Assembly (NCBI GenBank): GCA_913020045.1
Contig: CAJWBE010000006.1
Coordinates: forward strand, 62,001 to 126,000
Length of the DNA: 64,000 nt
Direction: 5' to 3'
From: an uncultured Oleiphilus sp.
GTDB lineage: Bacteria > Pseudomonadota > Gammaproteobacteria > Pseudomonadales > Oleiphilaceae
This document shows positions 37,745 through 46,410 of this stretch, in pieces. How positions within the stretch are numbered: position 1 is the first letter of the stretch; every line of letters begins with the position of its first letter. The notes below the pieces were generated by a model, which made no database searches, was not told where the DNA came from, and was given only the letters and a program-made list of their open reading frames with translations. Position numbers and translations under genes: made by a program.

Positions 37745-38755
37745 TTACTTGCCCAGGGCGACACTGCTTTTTTGCATGGCGAAGCGCTCTATTGCGTCAT
37801 AAATTTGGTTTGGCAAGATACTGAGGCTGGCTGCAGCAAGCGTTAGCAGTGTTCGTTTGGGTTCTTCTAGTAGTACATCTTTTGACTGCCTAAAAGACTC
37901 CCATAGCAATTGAAATGCTTTTAGCGTGTTACGTGACTGGATTGCACGGCGAGCGAGGTAGCGCTTTTGGTACGCTGACGCCAGCGGGAACCAGCGGTCG
38001 ACGAACTCGGGACTAATTTTACGGTTTTGTTTCACTGAATAAAGCCAGGACTCGTACTGCTGATCCAAGTTGGCCGAGAGTCCTGACATGTTGACGCGGT
38101 AATAGGTAAGCGCCTCTGGAATGCCCTCGATTTTGAGTTGTCCTTTTAATGATGCACGTAGCCAAAACTCTACATCTTCAGATTGACGCATGTTTTCATC
38201 AAAATACTGAAGTCTGTATTCACCATCGATAACCGCTGGAACGGCGAGCTCATTCAGCATCGACTTGCGCAATACAGGGGCAGAGCCGTTGCCTATTGGA
38301 TTTCGGCAGAAAATATCTTTTGCACCAATATTTTTCGTTTTTGGAAACTGTCCGATACCTAGGCGCTGACCTTTGCCATCGACGAAGTGTGAAGCGCTAT
38401 AGCTGATACCTATTTGGGGGTCACTTTGCAGGTGCCTAAAGTGCTTGCTTAGCTTGGTCGGCGCCCAAAAATCGTCAGAATCCAGCAAAGCAACAAAGAT
38501 TCCCCGGCTAGCGTTAATACCGGTGTTTCGAGCAGCGGCAAGCCCCTTATTTTTTTGGTTGATGATACGAATACGAGGGTCGCTATATTGTTGAATAAGT
38601 TCGACCGAGTTGTCTGGCGAACCGTCATTCACGCAGACGATCTCAAAACTTGAAAATGTCTGGGCGAGAACTGAGTCCAAGCATTTTTTAATGTACTCAG
38701 CAACGTTGTAAACGGGAATAACCACGGAAAAAATGGGTTTAAAAGTCGTTTTCAT
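37745..38755 (-). CDS. GT2-family glycosyltransferase
   Basis: 336 residues with the GT-A start FSVVIPVYNVAEYIKKCLDS, the VCVNDGSPDNS motif and DxD in FVALLDSDDFW near 94, and a SEDVEFWLRA segment near 195. This is an inverting GT2 that adds one sugar to the lipid-linked repeat unit. GGAG lies upstream. It shows clear similarity in layout to the GT2 at 57.9 kb. Confidence 0.92.
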   Translation of the reverse strand: MKTTFKPIFSVVIPVYNVAEYIKKCLDSVLAQTFSSFEIVCVNDGSPDNSVELIQQYSDPRIRIINQKNKGLAAARNTGINASRGIFVALLDSDDFWAPTKLSKHFRHLQSDPQIGISYSASHFVDGKGQRLGIGQFPKTKNIGAKDIFCRNPIGNGSAPVLRKSMLNELAVPAVIDGEYRLQYFDENMRQSEDVEFWLRASLKGQLKIEGIPEALTYYRVNMSGLSANLDQQYESWLYSVKQNRKISPEFVDRWFPLASAYQKRYLARRAIQSRNTLKAFQLLWESFRQSKDVLLEEPKRTLLTLAAASLSILPNQIYDAIERFAMQKSSVALGK

Positions 38756-38818
38756 AGTACTAACTCCGAAAAATTTGGTTTGCTGTATGTGTATAGCGTT
38801 GCTCAGCTTTCGGTCCGA

Positions 38819-39346
38819 TTACTGGGCAGCTTCAAAGTCATAGCGCGTTTGATTGGGAGATACACTGACCAACGCTTTGTTTTCAAGGCGTGTCGTATTC
38901 AGCTCAAGTAAAAGTTTTTGGTTAAAGTCCACTAGCTCTAATGTGCGTTCAAAGTGGCCATCATCATTCGTCATACCCACCGCTATTTTTTCGGCTTCAT
39001 CGAGGTACTCGTCGCTCCATTCTTCGAGCTCAGTCATGACGCGGTAAACCGATAGCCGGGTATTTGAGATAGGCGTGCCATCTGCTTCAGCGGCCGTGAC
39101 AAAAAGTGTTGTCGTCACGCGATGATCAAAGCGAAACTGTTCATCGACGTAGAGCTCACGAGAGCCTTCTGCAGCGCTGATGAGTTTTGAGCTATCGGGT
39201 GAGTAGTCGACCACTTCGGTTGCTGTGTTGGTTGGCGTTTGCGCACCCGATTCAGAGCCGGCTGCACCGCCACCACCGCCACATCCCACTAAGATGGTGG
39301 TAAATGTACTGATTATCACTGTGGAAAAAATGTTTGAATTTTTCAT
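38819..39346 (-). CDS. Putative secreted lipoprotein
   Basis: 175 residues; signal peptide with lipobox-like ILVGC at residues 18-22, followed by GGGGG and a Gly/Ser/Thr-rich linker, then a compact beta-rich domain with TTTLFVTAAEADGTPISNTRLSVYRVM and a C-terminal RYDFEAAQ, possibly a carboxypeptidase-regulatory or transthyretin-like fold. Not recognised. It follows the LruC gene by 72 bp and a hairpin. It may anchor matrix protein to the cell; that is only a suggestion. Confidence 0.65.
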   Translation of the reverse strand: MKNSNIFSTVIISTFTTILVGCGGGGGAAGSESGAQTPTNTATEVVDYSPDSSKLISAAEGSRELYVDEQFRFDHRVTTTLFVTAAEADGTPISNTRLSVYRVMTELEEWSDEYLDEAEKIAVGMTNDDGHFERTLELVDFNQKLLLELNTTRLENKALVSVSPNQTRYDFEAAQ

Positions 39347-39377
39347 AAGAACACCGCTTCGTTGTTTGGTTTGAACG

Positions 39378-39406
39378 CCTTGCGAGTCAATAAACTGCTC
39401 GCAAGG
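39378..39406. other. Hairpin between lruC and lipoprotein genes
   Basis: CCTTGCGAG and its exact complement CTCGCAAGG are 11 bp apart. There is no T-run, so it may be a processing or attenuation hairpin that lowers the amount of downstream mRNA. Confidence 0.5.
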
Positions 39407-39418
39407 GTTATGATTCGT

Positions 39419-41050
39419 TTAGTAGTAATGAGTATCGCGTTCACTTGTTTGGTACCAGTCAGCGTTTTCTTCCCCAGCGCTTTCTACCCATTGTTCGTAG
39501 TCGGGGTATGCCCAAACGATGTCGATGTATTCGCGGGGGTGGCGCCATTGGCCAGGTACTTGAATAGCCCATGGCAGGTTAGCTTCATCGCGGAAGTATC
39601 GGCCTTGCTCTGGGTCGGATGTGTCATCGCGCTTTCCGAATTGTGTTTCGTCGAATAGATCAGTCGGGGGAAAGTCGGCCATATGGATTTCTCGACCACG
39701 ATAGTTTTCGCGGAAAATAAAGAAGTCTAAATCGCCATGTGACAGGTCGGCTTGCGGGCTGGCAAATGAGACGTCGAGTTCAAAAGGAATAGAGGGCAGT
39801 TCAGAACACGTTTTAACGGTATTGAAATGCTCGCAGCTGCCTGACTCGCCGGTTGTTGTGAAATCATGCGTATCCTGCCAAAGCGTGATTACCAAATCGC
39901 TTTGATTTGCTTCGGGCTGTTTGGAAAACGACAGACCGTCGATCGTCAACGTTGCTTCGTCAAATACTTGCGGTGGCATATCCATAATTCGCAAGGCGAA
40001 GCCGTTGTGAAAACTCGCGCCACGCGCATCGATATAACCCGTGACTCTAAATCCTGAGACATTCCCTTGAGCGTTATATATTTTCTGCAAGCGCTCTCGT
40101 ACGACCAAGTCATTCATGTCGTAGTCGCCAGTGACAGGCCAGCGGTCTTCGTAAGCGAGAGAAACCCAGTCGTCGCTCGATGGGTAGTAAGAACTGAATG
40201 CTCGGCGATAATCGTTGGGAAATTCATCGTCGCTGTCATTGACGCCATCTGCATCGGCGTCTTGAGCATTAGGGATGTCGTTTAGCACGCTTGTGTCGAT
40301 GGCTGACGCCGGCGTTGCTTTAACAGAGAAAACCGCATCATTGAAATCGTTATCGCCCCAGGTTCTGGGAAGATCTTCAAAGCCAATAATGACTTCTTCA
40401 ACCTCTGCGTCGTAAAGCAGGACGTTATGTTGGCGTAAGCCATCAGGGTCCGGATTAAGATCCTGTAGCGAATAGTAGTAAGGGGTTGCGAAGGGCTTAA
40501 CGCCATCGTAGTACCAGAACCCATTTGCGGCGATAAAGAATCCAATCGATGTACCCGCTGTAAATGTACCGAGGTTCACGCGGTGGCCATTAGTTAAGTG
40601 CGGATAGGACAGGTTTGGAAAAACAATGGTTTCTCGCACGTCTGCCGCAGATTGAGGCGGATTGTTTGCGTCGTAAGTGAAGTAGCCGAATGAGTTTTTG
40701 TAGCCCGCACCTTCGTGGATAAATGTAATAAACACTTCGCCATCTTCACGCATCGTAATGTTCGACCCAGAATCATCGGTCATGAACGCTTCGTTGACGC
40801 GCGACTCAGGCAGTGCATTCGCAATGCGGTCAAAGAAACCGGCAGGGTATTCGTTTCTCGCATAGATTAAGGCGTCGGGCTTACCTGTATTCTGGTTGTA
40901 ACCCGAAGGCCAAGCTTCCCCACTTTGGAAGTTCCATTGATAGGCACCATCAATCAAGTTGGTTGCGCTAGACAGGGTCGGTAACATAAGCCCTAATGCG
41001 CCGATTAAGCCGCAGCATAGTTTACGTGAGCGGTTAAGGTGTTTGTTCAT
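39419..41050 (-). CDS. LruC-domain secreted protein (DUF4114 + LruC)
   Basis: 543 residues starting at ATG 41050, with AGAGGAC eight bases before. A signal peptide ends near LSSAT. The DUF4114 motif (IGFEDLPRTWGDNDFNDAVF) is near 240 and an LruC segment follows (AFSSYYPSSDDWVSLAYEDR, TGDYDMNDLVVRE), with a DADADGVNDSDDEFPND stretch between them that looks like a calcium-binding thrombospondin type-3-like repeat. Function is unknown; proteins of this kind are often secreted. Next to polysaccharide genes and behind a sigma-54 promoter, a matrix-protein role is plausible. Confidence 0.8.
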   Translation of the reverse strand: MNKHLNRSRKLCCGLIGALGLMLPTLSSATNLIDGAYQWNFQSGEAWPSGYNQNTGKPDALIYARNEYPAGFFDRIANALPESRVNEAFMTDDSGSNITMREDGEVFITFIHEGAGYKNSFGYFTYDANNPPQSAADVRETIVFPNLSYPHLTNGHRVNLGTFTAGTSIGFFIAANGFWYYDGVKPFATPYYYSLQDLNPDPDGLRQHNVLLYDAEVEEVIIGFEDLPRTWGDNDFNDAVFSVKATPASAIDTSVLNDIPNAQDADADGVNDSDDEFPNDYRRAFSSYYPSSDDWVSLAYEDRWPVTGDYDMNDLVVRERLQKIYNAQGNVSGFRVTGYIDARGASFHNGFALRIMDMPPQVFDEATLTIDGLSFSKQPEANQSDLVITLWQDTHDFTTTGESGSCEHFNTVKTCSELPSIPFELDVSFASPQADLSHGDLDFFIFRENYRGREIHMADFPPTDLFDETQFGKRDDTSDPEQGRYFRDEANLPWAIQVPGQWRHPREYIDIVWAYPDYEQWVESAGEENADWYQTSERDTHYY

Positions 41051-41100
41051 AGTGCTGTCCTCTGTATTGAGCATGGCTTCATATTCTGTACAGGGAGTAA

Positions 41101-41118
41101 TGCGGGTACCGTGCCAAG
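41101..41118 (-). promoter_or_regulatory. Sigma-54 promoter of the LruC gene
   Basis: On the minus strand: TTGGCACGGTACCCGCAT. It has the -24 GG and -12 GC elements with standard 10-bp separation. Transcription would start near 41089, about 40 bp before the ATG. An enhancer-type box lies about 85 bp upstream. Confidence 0.75.
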
Positions 41119-41189
41119 CGGTATTATTTTTTTATACTGTTGTTTTATAAGGCTTTTGTGTTTTTTCGTGCAATGAGAAAGAGACACTC

Positions 41190-41204
41190 TTCGCAATTTG
41201 CAAG
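41190..41204 (-). promoter_or_regulatory. Enhancer-type box upstream of lruC
   Basis: Minus strand reads CTTGCAAATTGCGAA, nearly the best match to TTYGCA-N3-TGCRAA. It is about 85 bp from the sigma-54 promoter, a normal activator distance. A further half-site resembling it lies near 41165-41177. Confidence 0.6.
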
Positions 41205-41353
41205 ACAGGAATTCTCAGATCGATTTTGATTCTAGGAAAACGAGCAGAAAAGGAAGAAAAAAGAGAAATTAGGGGATGGGGAAGTAGTGCCTTCCCCATG
41301 AAGAGAGCTTGATAATAAATTTGGCGCTGAAATTTGTTGGCCGAGAAAGGGCG

Positions 41354-42847
41354 CTAGGCTTCTTCCCAGCTTTGAATTTTCCGGTATAACGTAGAGGGGC
41401 TAACGTGCAGCAGACCTGCTGCTCGAACGACATTGCCATCACAGTAGTCGATAGCTTGTTTTATTGCGATCTCTTCAACTTTTGCAAGCGGCTGAATATT
41501 ATGGTGATCGCCGCTGGAGACAGATTCACTGTTGGCTTCCGCTGAAACCTCAGAAGCCGCACGTCGGTCGGCGGCCTGCAAAGGCTCAGGCATTTTGTCT
41601 ATATTGCTTTGTAGGTCTTCGAGTCGCAGGCTAAGCGCGTTGGCAATACATTGGTCTGTGATGAGCGGACCATTTGCCATCACGACAGCGCTATGAATTG
41701 CATTTTGCAGCTGTCGAACGTTGCCGGGCCAAGAGTAGGAGACAATGAGTTTTTCTGCATCTGAGGAGAAGCCAATCACAATTTTGTCTTCGCGGTCAGT
41801 AAAGTTTTTGAGAAAGGACTGGGCCAGCAGCATGGCATCGTTCTCTCGCTCTCTAAGCGGCGGCAGCGATAAGCCAATAACATTGAGGCGGTAGTAGAGA
41901 TCTTCTCGTAGCTTTTTATCGCGTATCGCTTCCATTGGGTCGCGATTGGTCGCACAGATAAAACGAATGTCGACGGTTTCTGTTTGACTTGAGCCAACTT
42001 TTTGGAAGGTTCCCGTTTGAATAAAGCGCAATAATTTGGATTGTAGGCTAATGTCCATTTCGGATAACTCATCCAAGAACAGTGTGCCGCCATTTGCCAG
42101 CAACGCCGCACCGTCTCGCTGATTGACCGCGCCTGAAAACGCACCTTTTACATGGCCAAAGATTTCGGACTCCATGAGCTCGCTTGGAATTGCGGCACAA
42201 TTAAGCGCGATAAAGGGGGCGTCTTTTCGATTGCTGCGCTGATGGATCGCCTGGGCAGCGACTTCTTTACCCGTGCCGCTCTCGCCCATGATAAAAACGG
42301 ATGCGGTGCTCGGTGCTGCACGTTCAATAGAGTTATAGATGAACTGCATATTAATGGAGGCACCGACAAAACCTTCAAATGCTTCCTTTATATTTGAGCG
42401 ATACTGCGCGAGGGAACGTTTTAGAAGTGATCGTTCCGCGACAATTTGTTGGGTGAATACGGCTTGTTCGATGGCTTGTCGCAGCTCAGTTTCATTCCAC
42501 GGTTTGTGGATGAATCCCCAAATTCGGCCCTCATTGATGGCCGCCATTACCATGCGTTCTTCTGAATAGCCGCTAAGTACGATCCTTACTGTTTCTGGGT
42601 AGGTTTTAGCTACCTCTGCAAGGAGTTGCTCGCCTGACATTTCAGGCATTTTCATATCCGAAATAACGACATCGACAGCAGTGTTTTCGAGTATTTCGAG
42701 CGCTTCTTTACCGCTATTGGCGAATAGACATTCATAGGGTGTTTTGCGCATTAGCCGACGCAATGCGGAAAGAATGCTAGGTTCATCATCGACAAAAAGC
42801 ACTGTCGCCAGGCTGACTTGCTCACTGTGTTCTAATGCGTCGCTCAA
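41354..42847 (-). CDS. Sigma-54-dependent response regulator (receiver-AAA+-Fis)
   Basis: 497 residues. The receiver domain is residues 12-125 with phospho-acceptor Asp64 (VISDMKMPE). The AAA+ domain (about 165-395) has Walker A GESGTGKEVA, the sigma-54 contact loop GAFSGA (Ser in place of the usual Thr) and GGTLFLDE Walker B. A Fis-type HTH ends the protein (VVRAAGLLHVSPSTLYRKIQ). It follows the soluble kinase gene by 49 bp, so it is the probable phosphorylation target. I infer it binds the TTYGCA-N3-TGCRAA boxes in this locus; this is not proven. Confidence 0.93.
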   Translation of the reverse strand: MSDALEHSEQVSLATVLFVDDEPSILSALRRLMRKTPYECLFANSGKEALEILENTAVDVVISDMKMPEMSGEQLLAEVAKTYPETVRIVLSGYSEERMVMAAINEGRIWGFIHKPWNETELRQAIEQAVFTQQIVAERSLLKRSLAQYRSNIKEAFEGFVGASINMQFIYNSIERAAPSTASVFIMGESGTGKEVAAQAIHQRSNRKDAPFIALNCAAIPSELMESEIFGHVKGAFSGAVNQRDGAALLANGGTLFLDELSEMDISLQSKLLRFIQTGTFQKVGSSQTETVDIRFICATNRDPMEAIRDKKLREDLYYRLNVIGLSLPPLRERENDAMLLAQSFLKNFTDREDKIVIGFSSDAEKLIVSYSWPGNVRQLQNAIHSAVVMANGPLITDQCIANALSLRLEDLQSNIDKMPEPLQAADRRAASEVSAEANSESVSSGDHHNIQPLAKVEEIAIKQAIDYCDGNVVRAAGLLHVSPSTLYRKIQSWEEA

Positions 42848-42896
42848 AATTTCGTCCTAACCATAGTTGCCGTGAAGGTATACCTTTAATCGTAGA

Positions 42897-43787
42897 CTAA
42901 TTCGTTGCAATCGGCAGTGTGATTAGCGCGCGAGTGCCGGTGTTCGGGTTGCTATGAAGTTTTAGCTTTCCCTTCTGTTGCATAATGATGCTGAGTGCAA
43001 TGGGCAGCCCCATGCCGTTAGCGGATAGTTTGCTTGAATAGAAGGGTTCAAAGACTTTATTTAGATTCTCGGGTTCAATGCCGGTCCCACGGTCTGTGAG
43101 CAAAATTTTGATGGTGTCGCCTTCGACGGTGGTTGATATTGATATTTTTCCGTTCTCTGAGCTAGCTTCAACCGCATTTCGAATTAAGTTGGCGAGCGCT
43201 TGTATCAATAGAATCGGCACACCACGCACGACAGGTAGCTTAGACTCATCAAACTCAATATCGCAGGCTTTGATTCGTTCCGACTTCACGAGGTTAATGG
43301 CTTTACCGAGGCATTCGTTAAGGTCGAAGTCGATTTTCGCTGTCACATTGGGTTCTGCGAAATAGCGCATCCCCGCCACAGTGTTTTGAATCCGTTTGGT
43401 GCCGTCCTGACTTTCGCTGATTAGATCGAGTGCGTCGGTTAACGATTCTTTAAGCTCATCATCTTTATGGATTTCGCCGTCATGGTGACTTTCCATGTAG
43501 GCCTGAAACTCTTCAATGTATTCTTTCAAAGTACCAAGATTGCTTTGCACAAAAGCATTAGGGTTGTTGATCTCATGCGCGAGCCCTGCTGCAAGTTGGC
43601 CGATGGCTGCGAGCTTTTCTTGTGAGATTATCTGGTCAGACTGCTCTTTCAGTTGATCATAAGCCCTCTGTAAGGATTGATTCTTTTCATACAGCTCGAG
43701 TGATTTGCTTTCCAGCAATTGTTCGGCATGTTGGCGAGCTTTTTTTTGTATTTCGTAGGCCCGCTGATAATGATCGCTACCCGTCAA
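42897..43787 (-). CDS. Soluble histidine kinase, probable partner of H-NOX
   Basis: 296 residues, no membrane span and no recognised sensor domain. A coiled N-terminal region is followed by the phosphorylated His in GQLAAGLAHEINNPN near 68-78 and a HATPase_c domain (LIQALANLIRNAVEASS, TDRGTGIEPENLNKVFEPF, KLSANGMGLPIALSI). A kinase without its own sensor, overlapping an H-NOX gene by 11 bp, is the known arrangement of HnoK-type kinases controlled by H-NOX binding. The next gene, the sigma-54 regulator, is the likely receiver. Confidence 0.9.
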   Translation of the reverse strand: MTGSDHYQRAYEIQKKARQHAEQLLESKSLELYEKNQSLQRAYDQLKEQSDQIISQEKLAAIGQLAAGLAHEINNPNAFVQSNLGTLKEYIEEFQAYMESHHDGEIHKDDELKESLTDALDLISESQDGTKRIQNTVAGMRYFAEPNVTAKIDFDLNECLGKAINLVKSERIKACDIEFDESKLPVVRGVPILLIQALANLIRNAVEASSENGKISISTTVEGDTIKILLTDRGTGIEPENLNKVFEPFYSSKLSANGMGLPIALSIIMQQKGKLKLHSNPNTGTRALITLPIATN

Positions 43788-44319
43788 CTTGGGTCACCTT
43801 GATGAGGCAGAGGTCTGCACCGTGATGCATGCATTGCTGATGTTCAAGCGAAATATTGATTGAAAAATGTTTGCTGGCACCGGTAAGAAGGCCTTCGGCA
43901 AGCCGGCATAGCTGACGGCTAGATCGATAGCTTAGGACGCCTTCTGAACTGGAATGACGCTGCAGTGACACGGTTGGTGGTTGTGCTTCGTCATCTAATT
44001 TGCGAACTTCTTTGTGGATCATCGAGCCAACACTTTCGATAAATTCGAAAAACTCTGTACAGCGATCGACATAAGCTGGATGCCCGCGATAAAGAAAGCC
44101 AAACAGGAACTCCCCAAAAGCGAAGAGCAAGTCAGGCATAGGCGTGTTCAAATCTTCACTCAATGCTTGAGCGATCGCAATAAGCGCCTCGTCGTCATAG
44201 GTCTCGGCTGAGGTATATGCTCCGTCGGAACAGGCTTTATCGAGTGCATTAAGCCAAACGGGCAGTCCGAAGCTTTCTTCAACAAGTTCATTCATTGCAA
44301 TGAATATGGCGCCTTTCAT
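43777..44319 (-). CDS. H-NOX heme nitric-oxide-binding protein
   Basis: 180 residues. It starts MKGAIFIAMNELVEESFG, a typical H-NOX opening. The proximal heme ligand His is at 102 (SMIHKEV), Pro115 is present, and the heme-propionate motif YRSSR is at 131-135, the same numbering as in known H-NOX proteins. These soluble proteins bind NO to heme and inhibit or release a partner kinase. The start at ATG 44319 fits this; the upstream in-frame region lacks support. The gene overlaps the kinase by 11 bp. Its leader has several TTYGCA-TGCGAA boxes. Confidence 0.94.
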   Translation of the reverse strand: MKGAIFIAMNELVEESFGLPVWLNALDKACSDGAYTSAETYDDEALIAIAQALSEDLNTPMPDLLFAFGEFLFGFLYRGHPAYVDRCTEFFEFIESVGSMIHKEVRKLDDEAQPPTVSLQRHSSSEGVLSYRSSRQLCRLAEGLLTGASKHFSINISLEHQQCMHHGADLCLIKVTQVDG

Positions 44320-44378
44320 TTTAGTGTTCCTGTGTTTTGGCCAGACCTTGTGTGTTTGAATTGACTGACCCGTAATGG

Positions 44379-44398
44379 CCAATCAAGTTTCGTTCCAC
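44379..44398 (-). promoter_or_regulatory. Weak sigma-54-like promoter before the H-NOX operon
   Basis: Minus strand reads GTGGAACGAAACTTGATTGG: -24 GG present, -12 TTGAT instead of TTGCW. It is 60-115 bp below the boxes at 44459-44508. Together with them it suggests autoregulation, but the match is poor. Confidence 0.35.
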
Positions 44399-44437
44399 TT
44401 TCGCTTTCGCCCTATTTATAAGCGCTAACGAGCATTG

Positions 44438-44508
44438 TTTTGCAAATGGCAAAGTGCTGATTCGCATTTTGCAATGCAAGGTGAAAATGTTTTTGCATAT
44501 TGCGAAAA
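44438..44508 (-). promoter_or_regulatory. Cluster of enhancer-type boxes in the H-NOX leader
   Basis: 44492-44508 reads TTTGCATATTGCGAAAA and 44459-44475 reads, on the other strand, ATTGCAAAATGCGAATC. A weaker third copy (TTTGCAAATGGCAAAG) begins at 44440. All lie between the membrane kinase stop and H-NOX. Confidence 0.55.
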
Positions 44509-44511
44509 TGG

Positions 44512-46410
44512 CTAGCCTTCATCGTTTTCTACCGGTAATGCAATCGTGAAGGTGGTGCCAACGCCCAACTCGCTATCAATGCAGATCTCTCCTCCATACT
44601 CTTTGATAATGTCATAGCTGATCGACATGCCAAGCCCTGTTCCTTGCCCAACTGGTTTCGTTGTAAAAAAGGGCTCAAAGATTTTGCTCATGTTGTCAGG
44701 GGCAATACCGGATCCACTATCGCTAATTTTGATAATGATTTTGCTCTGACTGTGCTCCGTACTAATTTGAAGTTTTCCGGGCTGCCCCTCCATAGCATGT
44801 GAGGCATTGACGAGCAGATTGACCATGACTTGGCTCATATGTCCGCCAGAGCAAACAACTAGAGGGAGGGGGCGCAGTTCTTTTTCCAGTTGGCAATTGT
44901 ACTTCAGTTCATTCCAGACCATCTTTAAGGTCGACTCAATGACTTCATTGATATCGATGGCAGATTTGAGCTCACCTGCGTGTGAGTACCCCTTTAGTCC
45001 TGAGAGGATTTGTTTGACGCGATCTGTACCCTCAATCGATTCTTGTATAATGCAGTCAACATCATTAAGAACGAATTCAAGGTCTTCTTCATTTTGTATG
45101 GTTTTCAGTGCTTGAATAGATGCTGAATGCGTGGACTTTTCTTCTTCACTGAGCTCGTTGTTCAAGGCAATCGATTGTTTGAGTAGCCGGACTAGATATG
45201 ATTGATATTCCGACAGCGTGCCTAGGTTACTCATAATAAAGCCAACGGGATTGTTGATCTCATGAGCGACGCCGGCGGCAAGCTGCCCTAGGCCTGACAT
45301 TTTTTCTGCTTGTACAAGCGAACTTTGATTTTGCTTGAGCTGATCGTTAGCCTCGATTAGATCATTCTCTCGTCGCTGTATTTTTGAGGCCATTTCGATG
45401 ATTTGGTCGGACAGAGCCTGCACTTCAACGGTCATGCGCTTGCTCGCCATTAATTGCGGCTTATCACCGGAGCTTAGCTCGGCAGAAAAGTCACGTAAGC
45501 GCTCTAGAGGGCGCACGAAAAACCAGCGGCCTAAATAGATAGCGACCATTGTTGCAAACAGTGCAATGATCAATGTGCTGATGATGAGACGTTTTTTCGC
45601 CGCATCGAATGACGCATTCAATGAAGAGAAATCGATGCTGTAAAACGCTTTTATTTCCGGCGTTTCGGTTTGAAACTCCTTCCTAAGGCTGGTGTTTTGG
45701 TTTCCCCATTGGATCGTTTCACCATTCTCAAGCACTATCGCTAAACCTATGTTGATCATATTGTTCAGGTCTGATTCGCGTTCTACTTCGCTGATGGGTA
45801 TGTACGTAACGAGCACCGCTTCGATGTTGCCGCCATAAATCACCGGAAAGGCGAGCTCCCAGAAACGACTGTTTGCAGAGTGTGACAAGCGTAAAAGGCT
45901 CGCCGCAGCACCTTCGTATAGTGGACGATATGTGGCAAACACGTTTTCTTGTACCTGCGCCTCATCCGTCTTGTTCTGAGCGTCGGTTGAGGCTGATTCA
46001 AAAATGAGCTGCCCGCGAAAATCATATAAGGCTTGCTTGTAGCGCTTGCCGATGACGTAGTAGCCATCGAGGAAGTCTTGCAGCAAGCCTACATTTGCTT
46101 CTGGGCTCATTGCTGATTGACTAAGAATAGACGCTTTCGCTTGTTGCTTCAGAAGCGCGCGGCGTTCTGCAATATGGTGATCAATGTTCTTAATCAAGCC
46201 TTGGGCTTTTTGGGTATTTGATTGAATGTAGTTACTTTCCAGGTCAACGCGTAAGCCCGAGGACATCACCAAGAACATGGCAACGCTGGTGACAGATATG
46301 AACAGCAGTAAAAACAGCGATAAAAGGCGCGACGTTTTGATCGGCTTATTCGCGATAATGTTGTGCAATGCTGCGGATAGTTTATTTTTTGTATTCAAGC
46401 GCCTAGTCAC
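44512..46410 (-). CDS. Membrane histidine kinase coupled to a periplasmic binding protein
   Basis: 632 residues with two membrane spans (about 29-52 and 288-308), enclosing a periplasmic sensor region of about 235 residues, a HAMP-like segment, then the His motif GQLAAGVAHEINNPVG near 385 and HATPase_c (VNLLVNASHAMEGQ, DSGSGIAPDNMSKIFEPFF, GQGTGLGMSISYDI). Its start overlaps the end of the upstream binding-protein gene by 8 bp, so the binding protein probably feeds it a ligand signal, as in LuxP/LuxQ or TorT/TorS. The partner regulator is uncertain; candidates are the sigma-54 protein and the two at 47.8-49.8 kb. Confidence 0.92.
   Translation of the reverse strand: MTRRLNTKNKLSAALHNIIANKPIKTSRLLSLFLLLFISVTSVAMFLVMSSGLRVDLESNYIQSNTQKAQGLIKNIDHHIAERRALLKQQAKASILSQSAMSPEANVGLLQDFLDGYYVIGKRYKQALYDFRGQLIFESASTDAQNKTDEAQVQENVFATYRPLYEGAAASLLRLSHSANSRFWELAFPVIYGGNIEAVLVTYIPISEVERESDLNNMINIGLAIVLENGETIQWGNQNTSLRKEFQTETPEIKAFYSIDFSSLNASFDAAKKRLIISTLIIALFATMVAIYLGRWFFVRPLERLRDFSAELSSGDKPQLMASKRMTVEVQALSDQIIEMASKIQRRENDLIEANDQLKQNQSSLVQAEKMSGLGQLAAGVAHEINNPVGFIMSNLGTLSEYQSYLVRLLKQSIALNNELSEEEKSTHSASIQALKTIQNEEDLEFVLNDVDCIIQESIEGTDRVKQILSGLKGYSHAGELKSAIDINEVIESTLKMVWNELKYNCQLEKELRPLPLVVCSGGHMSQVMVNLLVNASHAMEGQPGKLQISTEHSQSKIIIKISDSGSGIAPDNMSKIFEPFFTTKPVGQGTGLGMSISYDIIKEYGGEICIDSELGVGTTFTIALPVENDEG

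Noticed and set aside
45990-46410. Possibility that the membrane kinase and binding protein are a split single gene
   Set aside because: The 8-bp overlap joins two complete proteins with separate signal/anchor sequences; no frameshift is needed to explain them.
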